A stretch of 64,000 nt of DNA from the NCBI RefSeq assembly GCF_000577815.1, contig NZ_CBYM010000015.1, forward strand, positions 20,151-84,150. The letters are read 5' to 3'. Position numbers and translations under genes: made by a program. Numbering within the stretch: the first letter of the stretch is position 1; each line of letters begins with the position of its first letter. Shown here one piece after another: positions 17,453 to 26,584 of the stretch. The DNA comes from Clostridium saudiense (GTDB lineage: Bacteria > Bacillota > Clostridia > Clostridiales > Clostridiaceae). The notes below the pieces were generated by a model, which had not been told where the DNA came from, did not search any database, and saw only the letters and a program-made list of their open reading frames with translations.

Positions 17453-18157
17453 TTATTTATAAACGCCTCTATATTTCTCTGGAAGACCTTTTGCTATAGA
17501 CTTCATTAAATAATTCAAGCATCTCTCATCATAATCATGCTTAGATTCTTCCTTATCTTTTTTAGGAATAATTACAGGCTCACCTATATTTACATTTACA
17601 ACGGCATTATTCCATTTTTCTTGAGACATATCACCCTCTTTATTAATAGGTAATAATTTTTCCGTCCCACTTAATGAAATCGGAATTATGTTAGCTTTAC
17701 TCATTCTAGCAACAAGTATAACTCCTTTTTTGGCTTCGATCATACTTCCAGTCCTACTTCTTGTTCCTTCTGGAAATAATACTAAATTCTCGCCATCTTT
17801 AAGAATTTTTATCATTCCCATTATTGCATCTTTATCTGCTGTATTAGGTTTTATTGATATATGTTTAACTACTTTTGTCCCTAAATTTGTTACAGGATCA
17901 TTACTTAGCTTTACTCCAGCTACAAATGTTGGATCATAATCTTCCTTCAATACCTTTTCTAATATAAATCCATCTGAATTACTTAAGTGATTACAAATAA
18001 ATATTTTAGCCCCATCTACTTTTTTAATATTTTCATATCCATTAACTTTTATCTCTGAATATTTATCTAAATATCCATCTATAGCTTTTCTAGCTATTTT
18101 AAACACTACTTTGTCTGGTAAAAATCTCATTAATTTTGCAGAATTTTTAGAAATCAC
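17453..18157 (-). CDS. plsC: 1-acyl-sn-glycerol-3-phosphate acyltransferase
   Basis: 234 aa. It acylates lysophosphatidic acid to phosphatidic acid at the membrane. NHLSNSD is the catalytic HX4D motif and FPEGTRSR the glycerophosphate-binding motif, with the usual spacing of about 70 residues. A hydrophobic stretch around VVFKIARKAI and the core strands give membrane contact. The start is GTG with GAGGGGG 7 nt before it; an overlapping ATG is followed at once by a stop. It lies between nth and queG on the same strand with short gaps and may be cotranscribed with them. Confidence 0.92.
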   Translation of the reverse strand: MISKNSAKLMRFLPDKVVFKIARKAIDGYLDKYSEIKVNGYENIKKVDGAKIFICNHLSNSDGFILEKVLKEDYDPTFVAGVKLSNDPVTNLGTKVVKHISIKPNTADKDAIMGMIKILKDGENLVLFPEGTRSRTGSMIEAKKGVILVARMSKANIIPISLSGTEKLLPINKEGDMSQEKWNNAVVNVNIGEPVIIPKKDKEESKHDYDERCLNYLMKSIAKGLPEKYRGVYK

Positions 18158-18221
18158 ATTTATTCCCCCTCACATAATCACTACTTATATTATATTTTAT
18201 ATACTAAAACTAAACAATTCT

Positions 18222-19196
18222 TTACTTATTTAATCTTTCAATATAATCATTTAAATAAGGTGAATCCCCTTTATATTTCTTTATATCTCTACCCTCATTA
18301 TGTAATCTTATTATAGCATTTCTTTTAATTATATTTTTCCCCCTCCATCCACAGGAAGTAATTAATATATTTTCCTTAAATGCTTTATTATTAATTCCTG
18401 CATATATCTCACAATTTGATTCTTCCATAAAATCTAAAGGCTTAAATTCACCTATATTAGAAAACTTTACATCTTCATTATATGGACATTTATTTTGACA
18501 CATGTCACATCCAAATATTTTTCCTTTTAAAAGCTTTATTTCTATATCTGAAAGATCCTTCTTTTGAGTTATATAAGATGAGCAAATATTTGGATTCTTT
18601 TTTATTTCATTTATAGATTTAGTTGGACATTCCTTATAACATATATCACATTGCCCACATTCCTTAAATTTTTCTATTTCATTAAAAACTCTTTTGTCTT
18701 TATCAAACAAAGTTAAATCTGTTATTATTTCTCCTAAAAAAACATAAGATCCATAGTCCTTAGTTATTATCATATTATTTTTTCCAATAAATCCAATACC
18801 AGCTAAATATGCAATATATCTTTCTGGTAATGTATTACTATCAACAAATGAAATTGCTTTCCCACCATTTTCACTTATCAACCTGCAAATTTCATCTAAA
18901 TATTTTTTTACAACCCTATGATAATCAAGACCCTTTGTATATTTAGAAAATCCATTTTCAATATAGTTATCAACCCAAAGATAGGGAAAAGCTATTGAAA
19001 TAATAGTTTTCCCCTCACTCATATACCACTTTGGATTTATTCTTTTTTCTATATCACTTTCTTCAAATTCATTTTCAAGCTTGTTATTTTTTCTATAATC
19101 GTAGAAATCATATAATTCATCAAATCTTCTACACTCAATAAATCCTATATTTTCTATTCCTATAGAATTACAATATCTTTTGATTTGTTCTTTCAC
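18222..19196 (-). CDS. queG: Epoxyqueuosine reductase
   Basis: 324 aa. It carries out the last step of queuosine synthesis on tRNA wobble G34, using a cobalamin cofactor and two 4Fe-4S clusters. The N-terminal half has the DUF1730-type cobalamin-binding domain (SIAFPYLW, GLDYHRVVKKYL, GFIGKNNMI). Two ferredoxin motifs follow: CGQCDICYKECP and CDMCQNKCPYN. The GTG start directly follows the cysE stop codon (TAGGTG), so translation is probably coupled to cysE. It lacks the C-terminal HEAT extension of longer QueG proteins, as in many Firmicutes. Confidence 0.92.
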   Translation of the reverse strand: MKEQIKRYCNSIGIENIGFIECRRFDELYDFYDYRKNNKLENEFEESDIEKRINPKWYMSEGKTIISIAFPYLWVDNYIENGFSKYTKGLDYHRVVKKYLDEICRLISENGGKAISFVDSNTLPERYIAYLAGIGFIGKNNMIITKDYGSYVFLGEIITDLTLFDKDKRVFNEIEKFKECGQCDICYKECPTKSINEIKKNPNICSSYITQKKDLSDIEIKLLKGKIFGCDMCQNKCPYNEDVKFSNIGEFKPLDFMEESNCEIYAGINNKAFKENILITSCGWRGKNIIKRNAIIRLHNEGRDIKKYKGDSPYLNDYIERLNK

Positions 19197-19790
19197 CTAT
19201 ATCACCATATCATTATATATTTCTTTTTTTCTTCCTCTATAATCTTTGATTTCTATTATTTCTGATTTTTCTTCTTTAATTTTGATAATATTTTTAGCTG
19301 GAATACCTACTGCTGTTGCTCCTTCAGGCACATCCTTTAGTACTACAGAATTTGCCCCTACCTTAGAGTTACTTCCAATATAAATTGGTCCTAACACTTT
19401 TGCTCCAGCCCCAATAACAACATTATTACCAAGAGTAGGATGTCTCTTTCCTTTATCTTTTCCAGTGCCACCTAATGTTACTCCATGATATAAAAGAACA
19501 TCATCTCCTATTTCTGCAGTTTCTCCTATTACTACTCCCATACCATGATCTATTACTAATCCTCTACCTATTTTGGCCCCTGGATGAATTTCTATACCAG
19601 TAAAAAATCTTGATATTTGGGATATAAGCCTAGCTAGGAAAAATAGTTTTTTAGTATAAAAATAATGTGCTATCCTATATGCAATTAGTGCATGTATTGT
19701 TGGATAAAGCAAGAAAACTTCAATTTTACTCCTAGCTGCTGGATCATTTTCCATTACTTTATTTAAATCATATTTTAAGTTTTTAAACAA
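19197..19790 (-). CDS. cysE: Serine O-acetyltransferase
   Basis: 197 aa. It makes O-acetylserine from serine and acetyl-CoA, the first step of cysteine synthesis. The N-terminus [19 protein letters not shown] is the short Gram-positive form. A left-handed beta-helix of hexapeptide repeats follows ([51 protein letters not shown]). TTG at 19790 is chosen because AAAGGAG lies 8 nt before it; a GTG 9 nt upstream overlaps that site. It is downstream of cysK, 53 nt away, and is probably under the same T-box. Confidence 0.95.
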   Translation of the reverse strand: MFKNLKYDLNKVMENDPAARSKIEVFLLYPTIHALIAYRIAHYFYTKKLFFLARLISQISRFFTGIEIHPGAKIGRGLVIDHGMGVVIGETAEIGDDVLLYHGVTLGGTGKDKGKRHPTLGNNVVIGAGAKVLGPIYIGSNSKVGANSVVLKDVPEGATAVGIPAKNIIKIKEEKSEIIEIKDYRGRKKEIYNDMVI

Positions 19791-19843
19791 TATTTGCACT
19801 CCTTTCTTTCGTTAAAAATATTTGCAAAGCCTCTTTTAAAATA

Positions 19844-20752
19844 TTAATCATAAATTCCCATAGAAATATACTTTTCTCCTCCATCTGGAGATAAAGCTAA
19901 AACTTTTTTTCCTTTTCCTAACTTTTTAGCAATTTCTATTGCTGTATATATTGCTGCACCTGAAGATATTCCAACTAATATTCCTTCTTTTTTAGCAAAT
20001 TCTACTGCTGTTCTTATCGCATCTTCATCTGTAACAGGAACTACATTATCTACATACTCGGCTTTGTAATTTTGTGGTATAAACCCAGCTCCTATTCCTT
20101 GTATCTTATGAGCTCCTGGCTTCTTTCCTGCAATCACTTGTGAATTACTTGGTTCTACAGCAACTACTTGTATACCATTTATTTTTTCCTTTAATCTTTT
20201 TCCAACACCAGTTGCTGTACCACCAGTTCCAACTCCTGCAACAAATACATCTAAATCATTAATATCATTAAATATTTCATCAGCAGTTGTTTCATAGTGC
20301 TTTTCTGGATTAGCTATATTTTCGAATTGTTGTGGCATAAAATATCCTTTGTTTTTAACTAATTCATTTGCCTTCTCTATGGCTCCTTTCATTCCTTTTG
20401 ACCCTTCAGTTAATACTAATTCTGCTCCATAAGCTTTTATTAAATCTCTTCTTTCTTTACTCATAGTTTCTGGCATTACAATTACTACCTTATAACCTTT
20501 AAGTCTTCCTATCATTGCTAAACCAATACCTGTATTTCCACTTGTAGGTTCAACAATTACTGAACCTTCTTTTAATATTCCTTCTTTTTCAGCTTTTTCT
20601 ATCATTCCTAAAGCAGCTCTATCTTTAACACTTCCACCTGGATTAAATTTCTCTAATTTTACATACACATCTGCACAATTTTCATCTACCATGCTTTTCA
20701 CCTTTAATATTGGTGTGTTTCCTATTAATTCAATTGCTCCATTATAAATCAT
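19844..20752 (-). CDS. cysK: Cysteine synthase (O-acetylserine sulfhydrylase)
   Basis: 302 aa. This PLP enzyme makes cysteine from O-acetylserine and sulfide. KLEKFNPGGSVKDRAA holds the PLP Lys, VEPTSGNTGIGLAMI the substrate loop, and GVGTGGTATGVG the phosphate-binding loop. The ATG follows CTAGGAGGCAGAGAA. It is transcribed with cysE from a promoter ahead of a T-box leader, so uncharged tRNA-Cys should raise expression. Confidence 0.97.
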   Translation of the reverse strand: MIYNGAIELIGNTPILKVKSMVDENCADVYVKLEKFNPGGSVKDRAALGMIEKAEKEGILKEGSVIVEPTSGNTGIGLAMIGRLKGYKVVIVMPETMSKERRDLIKAYGAELVLTEGSKGMKGAIEKANELVKNKGYFMPQQFENIANPEKHYETTADEIFNDINDLDVFVAGVGTGGTATGVGKRLKEKINGIQVVAVEPSNSQVIAGKKPGAHKIQGIGAGFIPQNYKAEYVDNVVPVTDEDAIRTAVEFAKKEGILVGISSGAAIYTAIEIAKKLGKGKKVLALSPDGGEKYISMGIYD

Positions 20753-20785
20753 TTCTCTGCCTCCTAGAATTTAATTTTTAATAAA

Positions 20786-21072
20786 TAAAAAAACTCCGTC
20801 TCTATATATAGAGACGAAGTATATTCGCGGTTCCACTCTAATTAAACCATCATAATAACAATGATTTCACTCATTCTACGGTACAATTAATACCTGAGCG
20901 CTATAACGGGCGCTACCGTAAAACCTTACTATTATTTCAGGCCTAAACTCCAAAGGGCACTTCATATAAATTACCGGTGAAAAGATCCCAGCTTCCTTTT
21001 CTCTCTGTAACCATCCTTTATACTACTTTCCTTTTTCATAGTTTTAATTCCGAGTATTTAACTAAACTTTAT
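20786..21072 (-). ncRNA. T-box leader of cysK-cysE (tRNA-Cys sensing)
   Basis: The T-box core AGAGTGGAACCGCG is at 20839-20826 on the minus strand. It is followed by a terminator stem (20793-20802 with 20811-20820 and T run 20792-20786). Upstream are a long Stem I region and a candidate specifier UGC (Cys) at 20959-20957; an overlapping GUG (Val) cannot be excluded on sequence alone, but the cysteine genes favour Cys. The leader starts about 21072 by the promoter position. Confidence 0.93.
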
Positions 21073-21078
21073 AATATA

Positions 21079-21106
21079 ATTATATGCTTATCCCTGAAAA
21101 TGTCAA
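21079..21106 (-). promoter_or_regulatory. Promoter of the cysK T-box transcript
   Basis: On the minus strand TTGACA (21106-21101), a 16-nt spacer and TATAAT (21084-21079) both match the sigma-A consensus perfectly. Confidence 0.85.
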
Positions 21107-21124
21107 CAGATAATTTGAAATTTT

Positions 21125-22378
21125 TTACTTATTTTTCTTTTTCCACATTGGATATAGTACTTCATCTATTAAGTCGTGAGTATTTACAACTCCTATTAAT
21201 ACATCACTATTATCAACAACAGGAATAGCCATCAAATCGTATTTTGATGCTATTTCAACAGCCTCATTAATAGATTCATTATGCTTAAGTATATTTATAT
21301 TTTCATTCATTACTTCTTTAGCTTTAACATTTGCTGAATTTAAAATAAGATCTTTTAATTCTATAATTCCAATTACCTTTTCATCTTCATCCTTAATAAA
21401 AATCGAATTTAATTCTTCATCTTCCGGATTACTTTCTCTTAATATATCTATTATTTCACCAATTGTTATATCTAAGTTAAAAGAAATAAAATCTTTACTC
21501 ATTATACTTCCAACTGTTTCGTTTTCATATTTAAGAAGTTCTTTAACCTCTTCAGCATCTTCTGTTTCTAAGTTAACTAATATTTTTTCTCTTTCTTCAT
21601 CATCTAACTCATCTAAAATATCAGCAATTTCATCATTAGGCATATTCTCTAATACCTCAACAGCCTTTGCTTCACTTAAATCTTTAATGATACTACTTTT
21701 ATACTCTGGTTCAATTTCCTCTAAAGTATCTGCAGCTAAATCCTCATCTAAAGACTCAAAAATTTGTTTTCTAGAGCTTGCATCCAAGTTTTCTAATATA
21801 TCCGCTAAGTCTGCTGGATGCAATGTTGATAATTTTTTATATGGTACTGAAATTTGAAGATTTTTATTAACCATTTCTAATGACTCAACATCATCCCACA
21901 TTAATACTTTATCTTCATAATCCTTATTTATAATTTTATAAAAGAACTTACCTAATCCTTGACAATTCATCCTTCTAAATTTAGCAAGTGGTCCAGTTTC
22001 AACTGCTATTACTCTGTATTCACCTGCTATTTCAGCTATTCTTAAATCATCAACTCTAACAACTTGCTTACCATTAATATCAACAATTTTCTTATCTAAT
22101 AAATTTCTTGATAATAAATACGAGTAAGTTCTTGGTAGTATTTCTTTGCTTCCTCTAGTCATAATCTTAACTTTATTATCATCACTATAAAAGCCTATAC
22201 TCCTAAATTCATAGTGAAAAGTAACTCCATCCCTCTTGACTTTATAACCAATTACCCTTGGATAACCTTGCTCTGTTGTTACATAAATGTCTTTTAATTC
22301 CCCTAGTACATCATCGAATTCATCATATATCTTCTTTCCTAATATACTAGTAAACAAAAACACTGATAATCTTTGCAT
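21125..22378 (-). CDS. Soluble MgtE-like protein: PRC-barrel, MgtE N-domain, CBS pair
   Basis: 417 aa. Residues about 1-175 read as PRC-barrel-like (SILGKKIYDEFDDVLGELKDI and a second half RNLLDKKIVDINGKQVVRVDDL). Residues about 190-290 are an MgtE N-terminal superhelical domain (LHPADLADILENLD, LEEIEPEYKSSIIKDL, MPNDEIADILDELDDEER). Residues about 295-415 form a CBS pair (VGSIMSKDFISF, LKDLILNSANVKAKEVM, LMAIPVVDNSDVLIGVV). The transmembrane channel of MgtE is missing, so it is a cytoplasmic protein, probably a divalent-cation or nucleotide sensor. The ATG follows GAGGAGG; that site can be masked by an RNA hairpin (see 22386-22490). Confidence 0.85.
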   Translation of the reverse strand: MQRLSVFLFTSILGKKIYDEFDDVLGELKDIYVTTEQGYPRVIGYKVKRDGVTFHYEFRSIGFYSDDNKVKIMTRGSKEILPRTYSYLLSRNLLDKKIVDINGKQVVRVDDLRIAEIAGEYRVIAVETGPLAKFRRMNCQGLGKFFYKIINKDYEDKVLMWDDVESLEMVNKNLQISVPYKKLSTLHPADLADILENLDASSRKQIFESLDEDLAADTLEEIEPEYKSSIIKDLSEAKAVEVLENMPNDEIADILDELDDEEREKILVNLETEDAEEVKELLKYENETVGSIMSKDFISFNLDITIGEIIDILRESNPEDEELNSIFIKDEDEKVIGIIELKDLILNSANVKAKEVMNENINILKHNESINEAVEIASKYDLMAIPVVDNSDVLIGVVNTHDLIDEVLYPMWKKKNK

Positions 22379-22385
22379 AAAAATC

Positions 22386-22490
22386 CTCCTCAACTAATAG
22401 AGGAGATTTAAAATATTAAATGTGTGTTTCCCCTCTATTACTTCTTATATTCAATTTTCTTAATTTAATACTCTGAGGGACACCCTCCAT
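22386..22490 (-). promoter_or_regulatory. Leader with mutually exclusive hairpins over the ribosome site
   Basis: In the minus-strand RNA, CUCCUC (22405-22400) can pair with the Shine-Dalgarno GAGGAG (22391-22386). The same bases instead form part of a perfect 9-bp stem between 22440-22432 and 22403-22395. Further upstream is a GAGGG/CCCUC hairpin (22475-22487). The two states would hide or free the ribosome site. No known riboswitch consensus was recognised. Confidence 0.5.
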
Positions 22491-22539
22491 TTAATCTCAC
22501 CACCATTTTTTGTATAAATTATAACTTTTTATTCGCAAT

Positions 22540-22559
22540 AAAAAAGCCCTTCTTCGGGC
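22540..22559 (-). terminator. Terminator of the 22631 membrane gene
   Basis: GCCC/GGGC with a GAAGAA loop is followed on the minus strand by six T. A possible promoter for the MgtE-like gene lies just after it. Confidence 0.8.
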
Positions 22560-22630
22560 ATTATTATATATACTAATATTATATTAATCTCCCTCTAAAA
22601 GGCAATACTTTATATGATTATTATTTAATT

Positions 22631-23275
22631 TTATTTCTTAAAAGTTGATATAGCTTTATATGAACAACCAATCATTGCAAATTCACCCAATACTGGGTAA
22701 GGGAAAAGCTTTATTCCGCCCAAAAATAGTATAAATTCTACCACTGTTATCGCTAAAGAAATTAATAAAAATACCATTCCACTTTTATTACTATACGGCT
22801 TATCTAAAAATAATAGTGTCACAACCACCATTGATGACATTATTATTAAGTAAATCAAACTTGGAATTAACATATCTTTATAACTTACTATAAACCCAAA
22901 TGTATTATCTACTCTTATATCTAACTTATAAAATAAATTAATTACTATATAAGTAAAGAATAAAATAATCATAAAGCTATAATTATAATCGAATTTTCTA
23001 TTCTCATCTCTTAAAAATATATAAAAACTTGCTAATGCTAGCAACGGCATTCCAACAAATGTTAATTGCGTTAACTCCTTAATTATATATATGATTCGTT
23101 GATGCTGTACTATCCATAATGATAGCAATGACAAATATCTAATAACAATTATAGATAAGGTTATAAAATAAAACCTCTGTATCTTTACTGGACATTTTTT
23201 AGAATTTATTGATATTAAATACAAAGAAAAAATAATTATAAATAACAATATACATAAATAAATAAAGGCAATCAC
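22631..23275 (-). CDS. Polytopic membrane protein of unknown function
   Basis: 214 aa with about seven hydrophobic helices and short, mostly basic loops (for example NSKKCPVKIQR after the first helix and RDENRKFDYN). The layout resembles 7-transmembrane sensor or carrier-like proteins, but no conserved motif was recognised. The GTG start follows AAAGGAGAG. It lies between the lipid kinase gene and the MgtE-like gene, with its own terminator. Confidence 0.7.
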   Translation of the reverse strand: MIAFIYLCILLFIIIFSLYLISINSKKCPVKIQRFYFITLSIIVIRYLSLLSLWIVQHQRIIYIIKELTQLTFVGMPLLALASFYIFLRDENRKFDYNYSFMIILFFTYIVINLFYKLDIRVDNTFGFIVSYKDMLIPSLIYLIIMSSMVVVTLLFLDKPYSNKSGMVFLLISLAITVVEFILFLGGIKLFPYPVLGEFAMIGCSYKAISTFKK

Positions 23276-23338
23276 ATCTTCTCTCCTTTACAAAAATACT
23301 ATTATTTATAATTATTAATTGAATTTTATATTTATTCT

Positions 23339-24229
23339 TTAATTTTCTATATTAACACCTAAAATTTTCACTCCACCTTTTATACATTTTATATCAAGTG
23401 GAAAATCTGGTCCCTTTTCTCCATCAATATCAGTAACTATATCTTCGTTACATTCAACATATAAGTGTTTTGTTTTAAAATATATTACCTTATCAGAATC
23501 TAAATGCTCACCTTTTAATACCTTAATAAATAGAGGTATTAACTCATAAATTTGTACTGCTTTAAATACTATAACATCTAACATTCCATCTGTTGCATCT
23601 GCTCTAGATGCTAAATTAAAGTTTCCTGCAGTTTTACCATTAAACACTAACATAAGATACATATTACCTTCAAAATTAACTTCATCAGATTTTATGTTAA
23701 CCTTAAGTGGTCTAAAATTAGGTAATTCTTCTATTCCTTTTAAGTAATAAGCTAACTTTCCTATAGTATTTTTTAAATTTACGTCTGTTTTTTGTGAAAC
23801 GTCAGTAAAAAGCCCTGTACTAGCAACATTAACAAAGTATTTATCATTAATACTTCCTAAATCCACACTAGTTATACTAGAATTTATTATTTGCTTGCAA
23901 GCTTCTTCTACATCAAATGGTATTCCTAAAAACTTTGCAAAATCATTTGCTGTTCCTACTGGCAAGATACCTATTGGTAATGAAACTCCCTTTCTAGCCA
24001 TAGCATTTACAACTGAATCTACAGTTCCATCTCCACCAGCAACTAAAATATATTCATATTCACTTGGTATAATGTCATCAAAAGCTGCATCTATGCCACA
24101 TTCTTTTCTAATTCTATATGGTACTATAGTCATACCAGCTTCCTGATGTATATTAATTATTTCATCTAACTTAGATAAAATAACATTTTCTCCAGAATAC
24201 GGATTATAAATTAATTTTACCTTTTTCAT
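23339..24229 (-). CDS. Diacylglycerol kinase-family lipid kinase (YegS/DagK type)
   Basis: 296 aa. It uses ATP to phosphorylate a lipid head group, most likely diacylglycerol or a related lipid. KLIYNPYSGEN opens the fold, VAGGDGTVDSVVNAM is the nucleotide-binding GGDGT motif, and GILPVGTANDFAKFL is the second conserved block; the C-terminal half is the beta-sandwich domain. The ATG follows AGGAGGGG. It diverges from pssA across a 219-nt gap, and both belong to phospholipid metabolism. Confidence 0.9.
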   Translation of the reverse strand: MKKVKLIYNPYSGENVILSKLDEIINIHQEAGMTIVPYRIRKECGIDAAFDDIIPSEYEYILVAGGDGTVDSVVNAMARKGVSLPIGILPVGTANDFAKFLGIPFDVEEACKQIINSSITSVDLGSINDKYFVNVASTGLFTDVSQKTDVNLKNTIGKLAYYLKGIEELPNFRPLKVNIKSDEVNFEGNMYLMLVFNGKTAGNFNLASRADATDGMLDVIVFKAVQIYELIPLFIKVLKGEHLDSDKVIYFKTKHLYVECNEDIVTDIDGEKGPDFPLDIKCIKGGVKILGVNIEN

Positions 24230-24448
24230 TGTACCCCTCCTAATTATATAAAAAAATTATACCACATAGTTTTAAATTAACCACCACCCGATATATCTTA
24301 GTTTTCTATATATAAAACCTGTTTATACCTTAAATATATAAGTATATCTCTCTTAATCTCTAGTTTTCTCTTTTCAATACAGTATTGTTAATTTTTTATA
24401 AAATTTATGCTATAATGATGATGTTAAGATTAACTTAGGAGTGATTAT

Positions 24449-24970
24449 ATGAGAAAAAGCAGTATTCCTAACATCTTTACTTTTATTAATTTATCATTTG
24501 GTATTTTATCACTATTAGCTACCTTTGAAAGTAACTACCAACTTGCTTGCATTTTTATATTACTTGCAGCTTTAGTTGACAGATACGATGGTAGAATAGC
24601 ACGTTACTTACAGGTTTCAAGTGATTTAGGAAAAGAACTAGATTCTTTAGCTGATTTAGTTTCATTTGGTGTAGCACCATCTATATTAATATTTTTATTA
24701 TTTGATTTTTATACACTAGGTCCTTCTAAAATATTTGGAATAATTCCACTATTATTATTCCCAATCTGTGGTGCTTTTAGGTTAGCTCGATATAATGCAA
24801 GTGAATTTAATGGAGTGTTTACTGGTGTTCCAATTACTGTTACTGGAAGCTTCTTAGCTTTATTTTGTTTATTTACTATTAATAAAAACATATCTGCACT
24901 TATTCCTTTTTTATTATTGTTATTAGGTTCTTATTTAATGGTAAGTACTTTAAAGCTAAAGAAATTTTAA
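24449..24970 (+). CDS. pssA: CDP-diacylglycerol--serine O-phosphatidyltransferase
   Basis: 173 aa, a short form. It makes phosphatidylserine in the membrane. The CDP-alcohol phosphotransferase motif is complete: DGRIARYLQVSSDLGKE followed by LDSLADLVSFG gives the DG-x2-AR-x8-G-x3-D-x3-D pattern. About five or six membrane segments follow. An extended -10 (TGCTATAAT at about 24410) and TTAGGAG precede the ATG. No phosphatidylserine decarboxylase gene is beside it. Confidence 0.93.
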   Translation: MRKSSIPNIFTFINLSFGILSLLATFESNYQLACIFILLAALVDRYDGRIARYLQVSSDLGKELDSLADLVSFGVAPSILIFLLFDFYTLGPSKIFGIIPLLLFPICGAFRLARYNASEFNGVFTGVPITVTGSFLALFCLFTINKNISALIPFLLLLLGSYLMVSTLKLKKF

Positions 24971-24980
24971 TTATTAAAAA

Positions 24981-25016
24981 TATGGGCTATAGTTTTCTAA
25001 TGAACTATAGCCCATA
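24981..25016. terminator. Bidirectional terminator between pssA and the 25021 gene
   Basis: A perfect 14-bp stem (24981-24994 with 25003-25016) encloses an 8-nt loop. Five A lie to the left and TTTT to the right. Confidence 0.88.
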
Positions 25017-25020
25017 ACTT

Positions 25021-25419
25021 TTAATCTTCAAACTCTTTTTGATGCTCTTCTTTATATTTTTTTAAAGCTTCATATTCTTCTCTTACAGATGCATCTTGAA
25101 AAAGTAATTCGTTGTCAACTTCAGTTAAAATCACACTACTATCTGTATTTTTTAATATATGATCTCCTACAAGAGCAATATATTTAAAATAGCTCTCCCC
25201 ACATTCATCTAGTAATTCTATTACATTATCTATTATTTCACCTAAATTATCAGCTCTTTTTACTGCTACCTTAACATAGCTACTTCTTGCTTCATTAATA
25301 TTATTTAGTTCAGCTGCCCCAGCAATTAATAATCTATATGAATTGACCATAGATTGTAATAATTGATTTAAATTACTTAAATCACCATAATACTGTTTCA
25401 TTAATTGTTGGTATTTCAT
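25021..25419 (-). CDS. Hypothetical helical protein
   Basis: 132 aa, not recognised. It is charged and predicted to be almost wholly helical, with no membrane segment or signal peptide. It starts MKYQQLMKQYYGDLSNL after a good GGAGGTATTAA site and ends in a Glu/Lys-rich stretch. The structured gap 25457-25551 forms its leader region if transcription comes from upstream. Confidence 0.7.
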   Translation of the reverse strand: MKYQQLMKQYYGDLSNLNQLLQSMVNSYRLLIAGAAELNNINEARSSYVKVAVKRADNLGEIIDNVIELLDECGESYFKYIALVGDHILKNTDSSVILTEVDNELLFQDASVREEYEALKKYKEEHQKEFED

Positions 25420-25456
25420 TTAATACCTCCATATATAAATTCATTAATACTCTATG

Positions 25457-25551
25457 GTTGTAACACTTCCCTACATTTAGGTAGGAATGTTACAACGGAC
25501 ATGCTCCTATACTAGGTCCCCTTTGGACATAACGAATTCTAACCTTAAGGT
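25457..25551 (-). other. Structured intergenic region
   Basis: A long hairpin (25457-25474 with 25481-25496; 16 bp, two single-base bulges, 6-nt loop) is followed by short alternative GGAC/GTCC pairings (25497-25529) and the palindrome ACCTTAAGGT (25542-25551). No U-tract follows. It may be a leader or a small RNA. Confidence 0.45.
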
Positions 25552-25586
25552 GAAATTAAAACTCCAGCTTAAGATAAAGATTCCAT

Positions 25587-25979
25587 TTATTTTTCTTCGC
25601 ACCCCTTAATAACTATATTATCTATAAATTCATCATCTATCTCTGAAAATATCTTTCCATTTTCTTTACACATTTTATATTCATCTTCTTCTTTTTTTAA
25701 TGACATATAAATAGTGTTGTCTTTTTTTTCAATAGGCTTAATAACCTCTTCATTATTTCCACATTCACCCTTGCTCATTTCCACTTGTAGTATATCTTGT
25801 TTTTCATTTGCAGATTTACTATTTTCCAAAGTTTTACTCATGCTTTCACCTTTTGTTTTGCCTGTACTTTCTCTATATGAATTTGTGTCAAATTCTAAGT
25901 GATTATTCTCTTTATTTAGTATAAAACTATCACTAAATACTACTGGTACAAAAAACTCTTTAGGTATTGATATAAACAT
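25587..25979 (-). CDS. Hypothetical hydrophilic protein downstream of rubrerythrin
   Basis: 130 aa, not recognised. The first 20 residues (MFISIPKEFFVPVVFSD) are hydrophobic but contain charged residues and do not look like a signal peptide. The rest is Lys/Glu/Asn-rich and probably disordered, with single Cys in three places. It begins 13 nt after the rubrerythrin stop, behind AGAGGAGGAG, so the two are one operon. Confidence 0.7.
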   Translation of the reverse strand: MFISIPKEFFVPVVFSDSFILNKENNHLEFDTNSYRESTGKTKGESMSKTLENSKSANEKQDILQVEMSKGECGNNEEVIKPIEKKDNTIYMSLKKEEDEYKMCKENGKIFSEIDDEFIDNIVIKGCEEK

Positions 25980-25992
25980 TTTTCTCCTCCTC

Positions 25993-26535
25993 TTATAAAT
26001 CCTCTATTTCACAATAAGGTTTAAAATAAGCTCTAGGATATCCACATAATGGACATTTTTCTGGAGCTTCACTTCCTTCATGTATATATCCACAATTCAT
26101 ACAAACCCACTTTGATTCCCTTGGCCCAGCAAACATTGTTCCATCATCTAATTTGTCATACAACTCTTTAAATCTTTTTGCATGATCTTCCTCAACTTCT
26201 CTTAGTTCTTTAAAAAAATTAGCAATATCTATAAAACCTTCTTCTCTTGCTTCTTGTTCAAATTTTGCATAAATATTTTTAAATTCATCTGTTTCACCAC
26301 ATATAGCATCAACTAAATTTTCTTTTGTATTACAAACTAACTTTAAATAATCCTTATATACTCTTCTAGCATGAGCTAATTCGTTTAATGCTGTTAAATC
26401 AAAAATATTACCAACCCATTGATATCCTTCTTGTCTTGCTTTTTCTGCATATAAACTATATTTATTTCTCGCCCTGCTTTCCCCTGCAAATGCTCTATAT
26501 AAGTTTTTCTCAGTTTTACTTCCCTTTAAATCCAT
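25993..26535 (-). CDS. Rubrerythrin
   Basis: 180 aa. It is a non-haem di-iron peroxidase that protects anaerobes from hydrogen peroxide. The four-helix domain (1-140) supplies the di-iron Glu/His ligands (KNLYRAFAGESRARNKY, NELAHARR, LREVEEDHAKRF). The C-terminal rubredoxin-like domain has CMNCGYIHEG and CPLCGYPRAYF. This is the standard order. The ATG follows AAGGAG. Confidence 0.95.
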   Translation of the reverse strand: MDLKGSKTEKNLYRAFAGESRARNKYSLYAEKARQEGYQWVGNIFDLTALNELAHARRVYKDYLKLVCNTKENLVDAICGETDEFKNIYAKFEQEAREEGFIDIANFFKELREVEEDHAKRFKELYDKLDDGTMFAGPRESKWVCMNCGYIHEGSEAPEKCPLCGYPRAYFKPYCEIEDL

Positions 26536-26584
26536 GATTTTCTCCTTAAAAATATTCCTTATACTAAACTATTCAAAACATATA

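Noticed and set aside
20977..21228. Plus-strand ORF across the T-box leader
   Set aside because: The region is fully explained by the T-box and its promoter on the minus strand.
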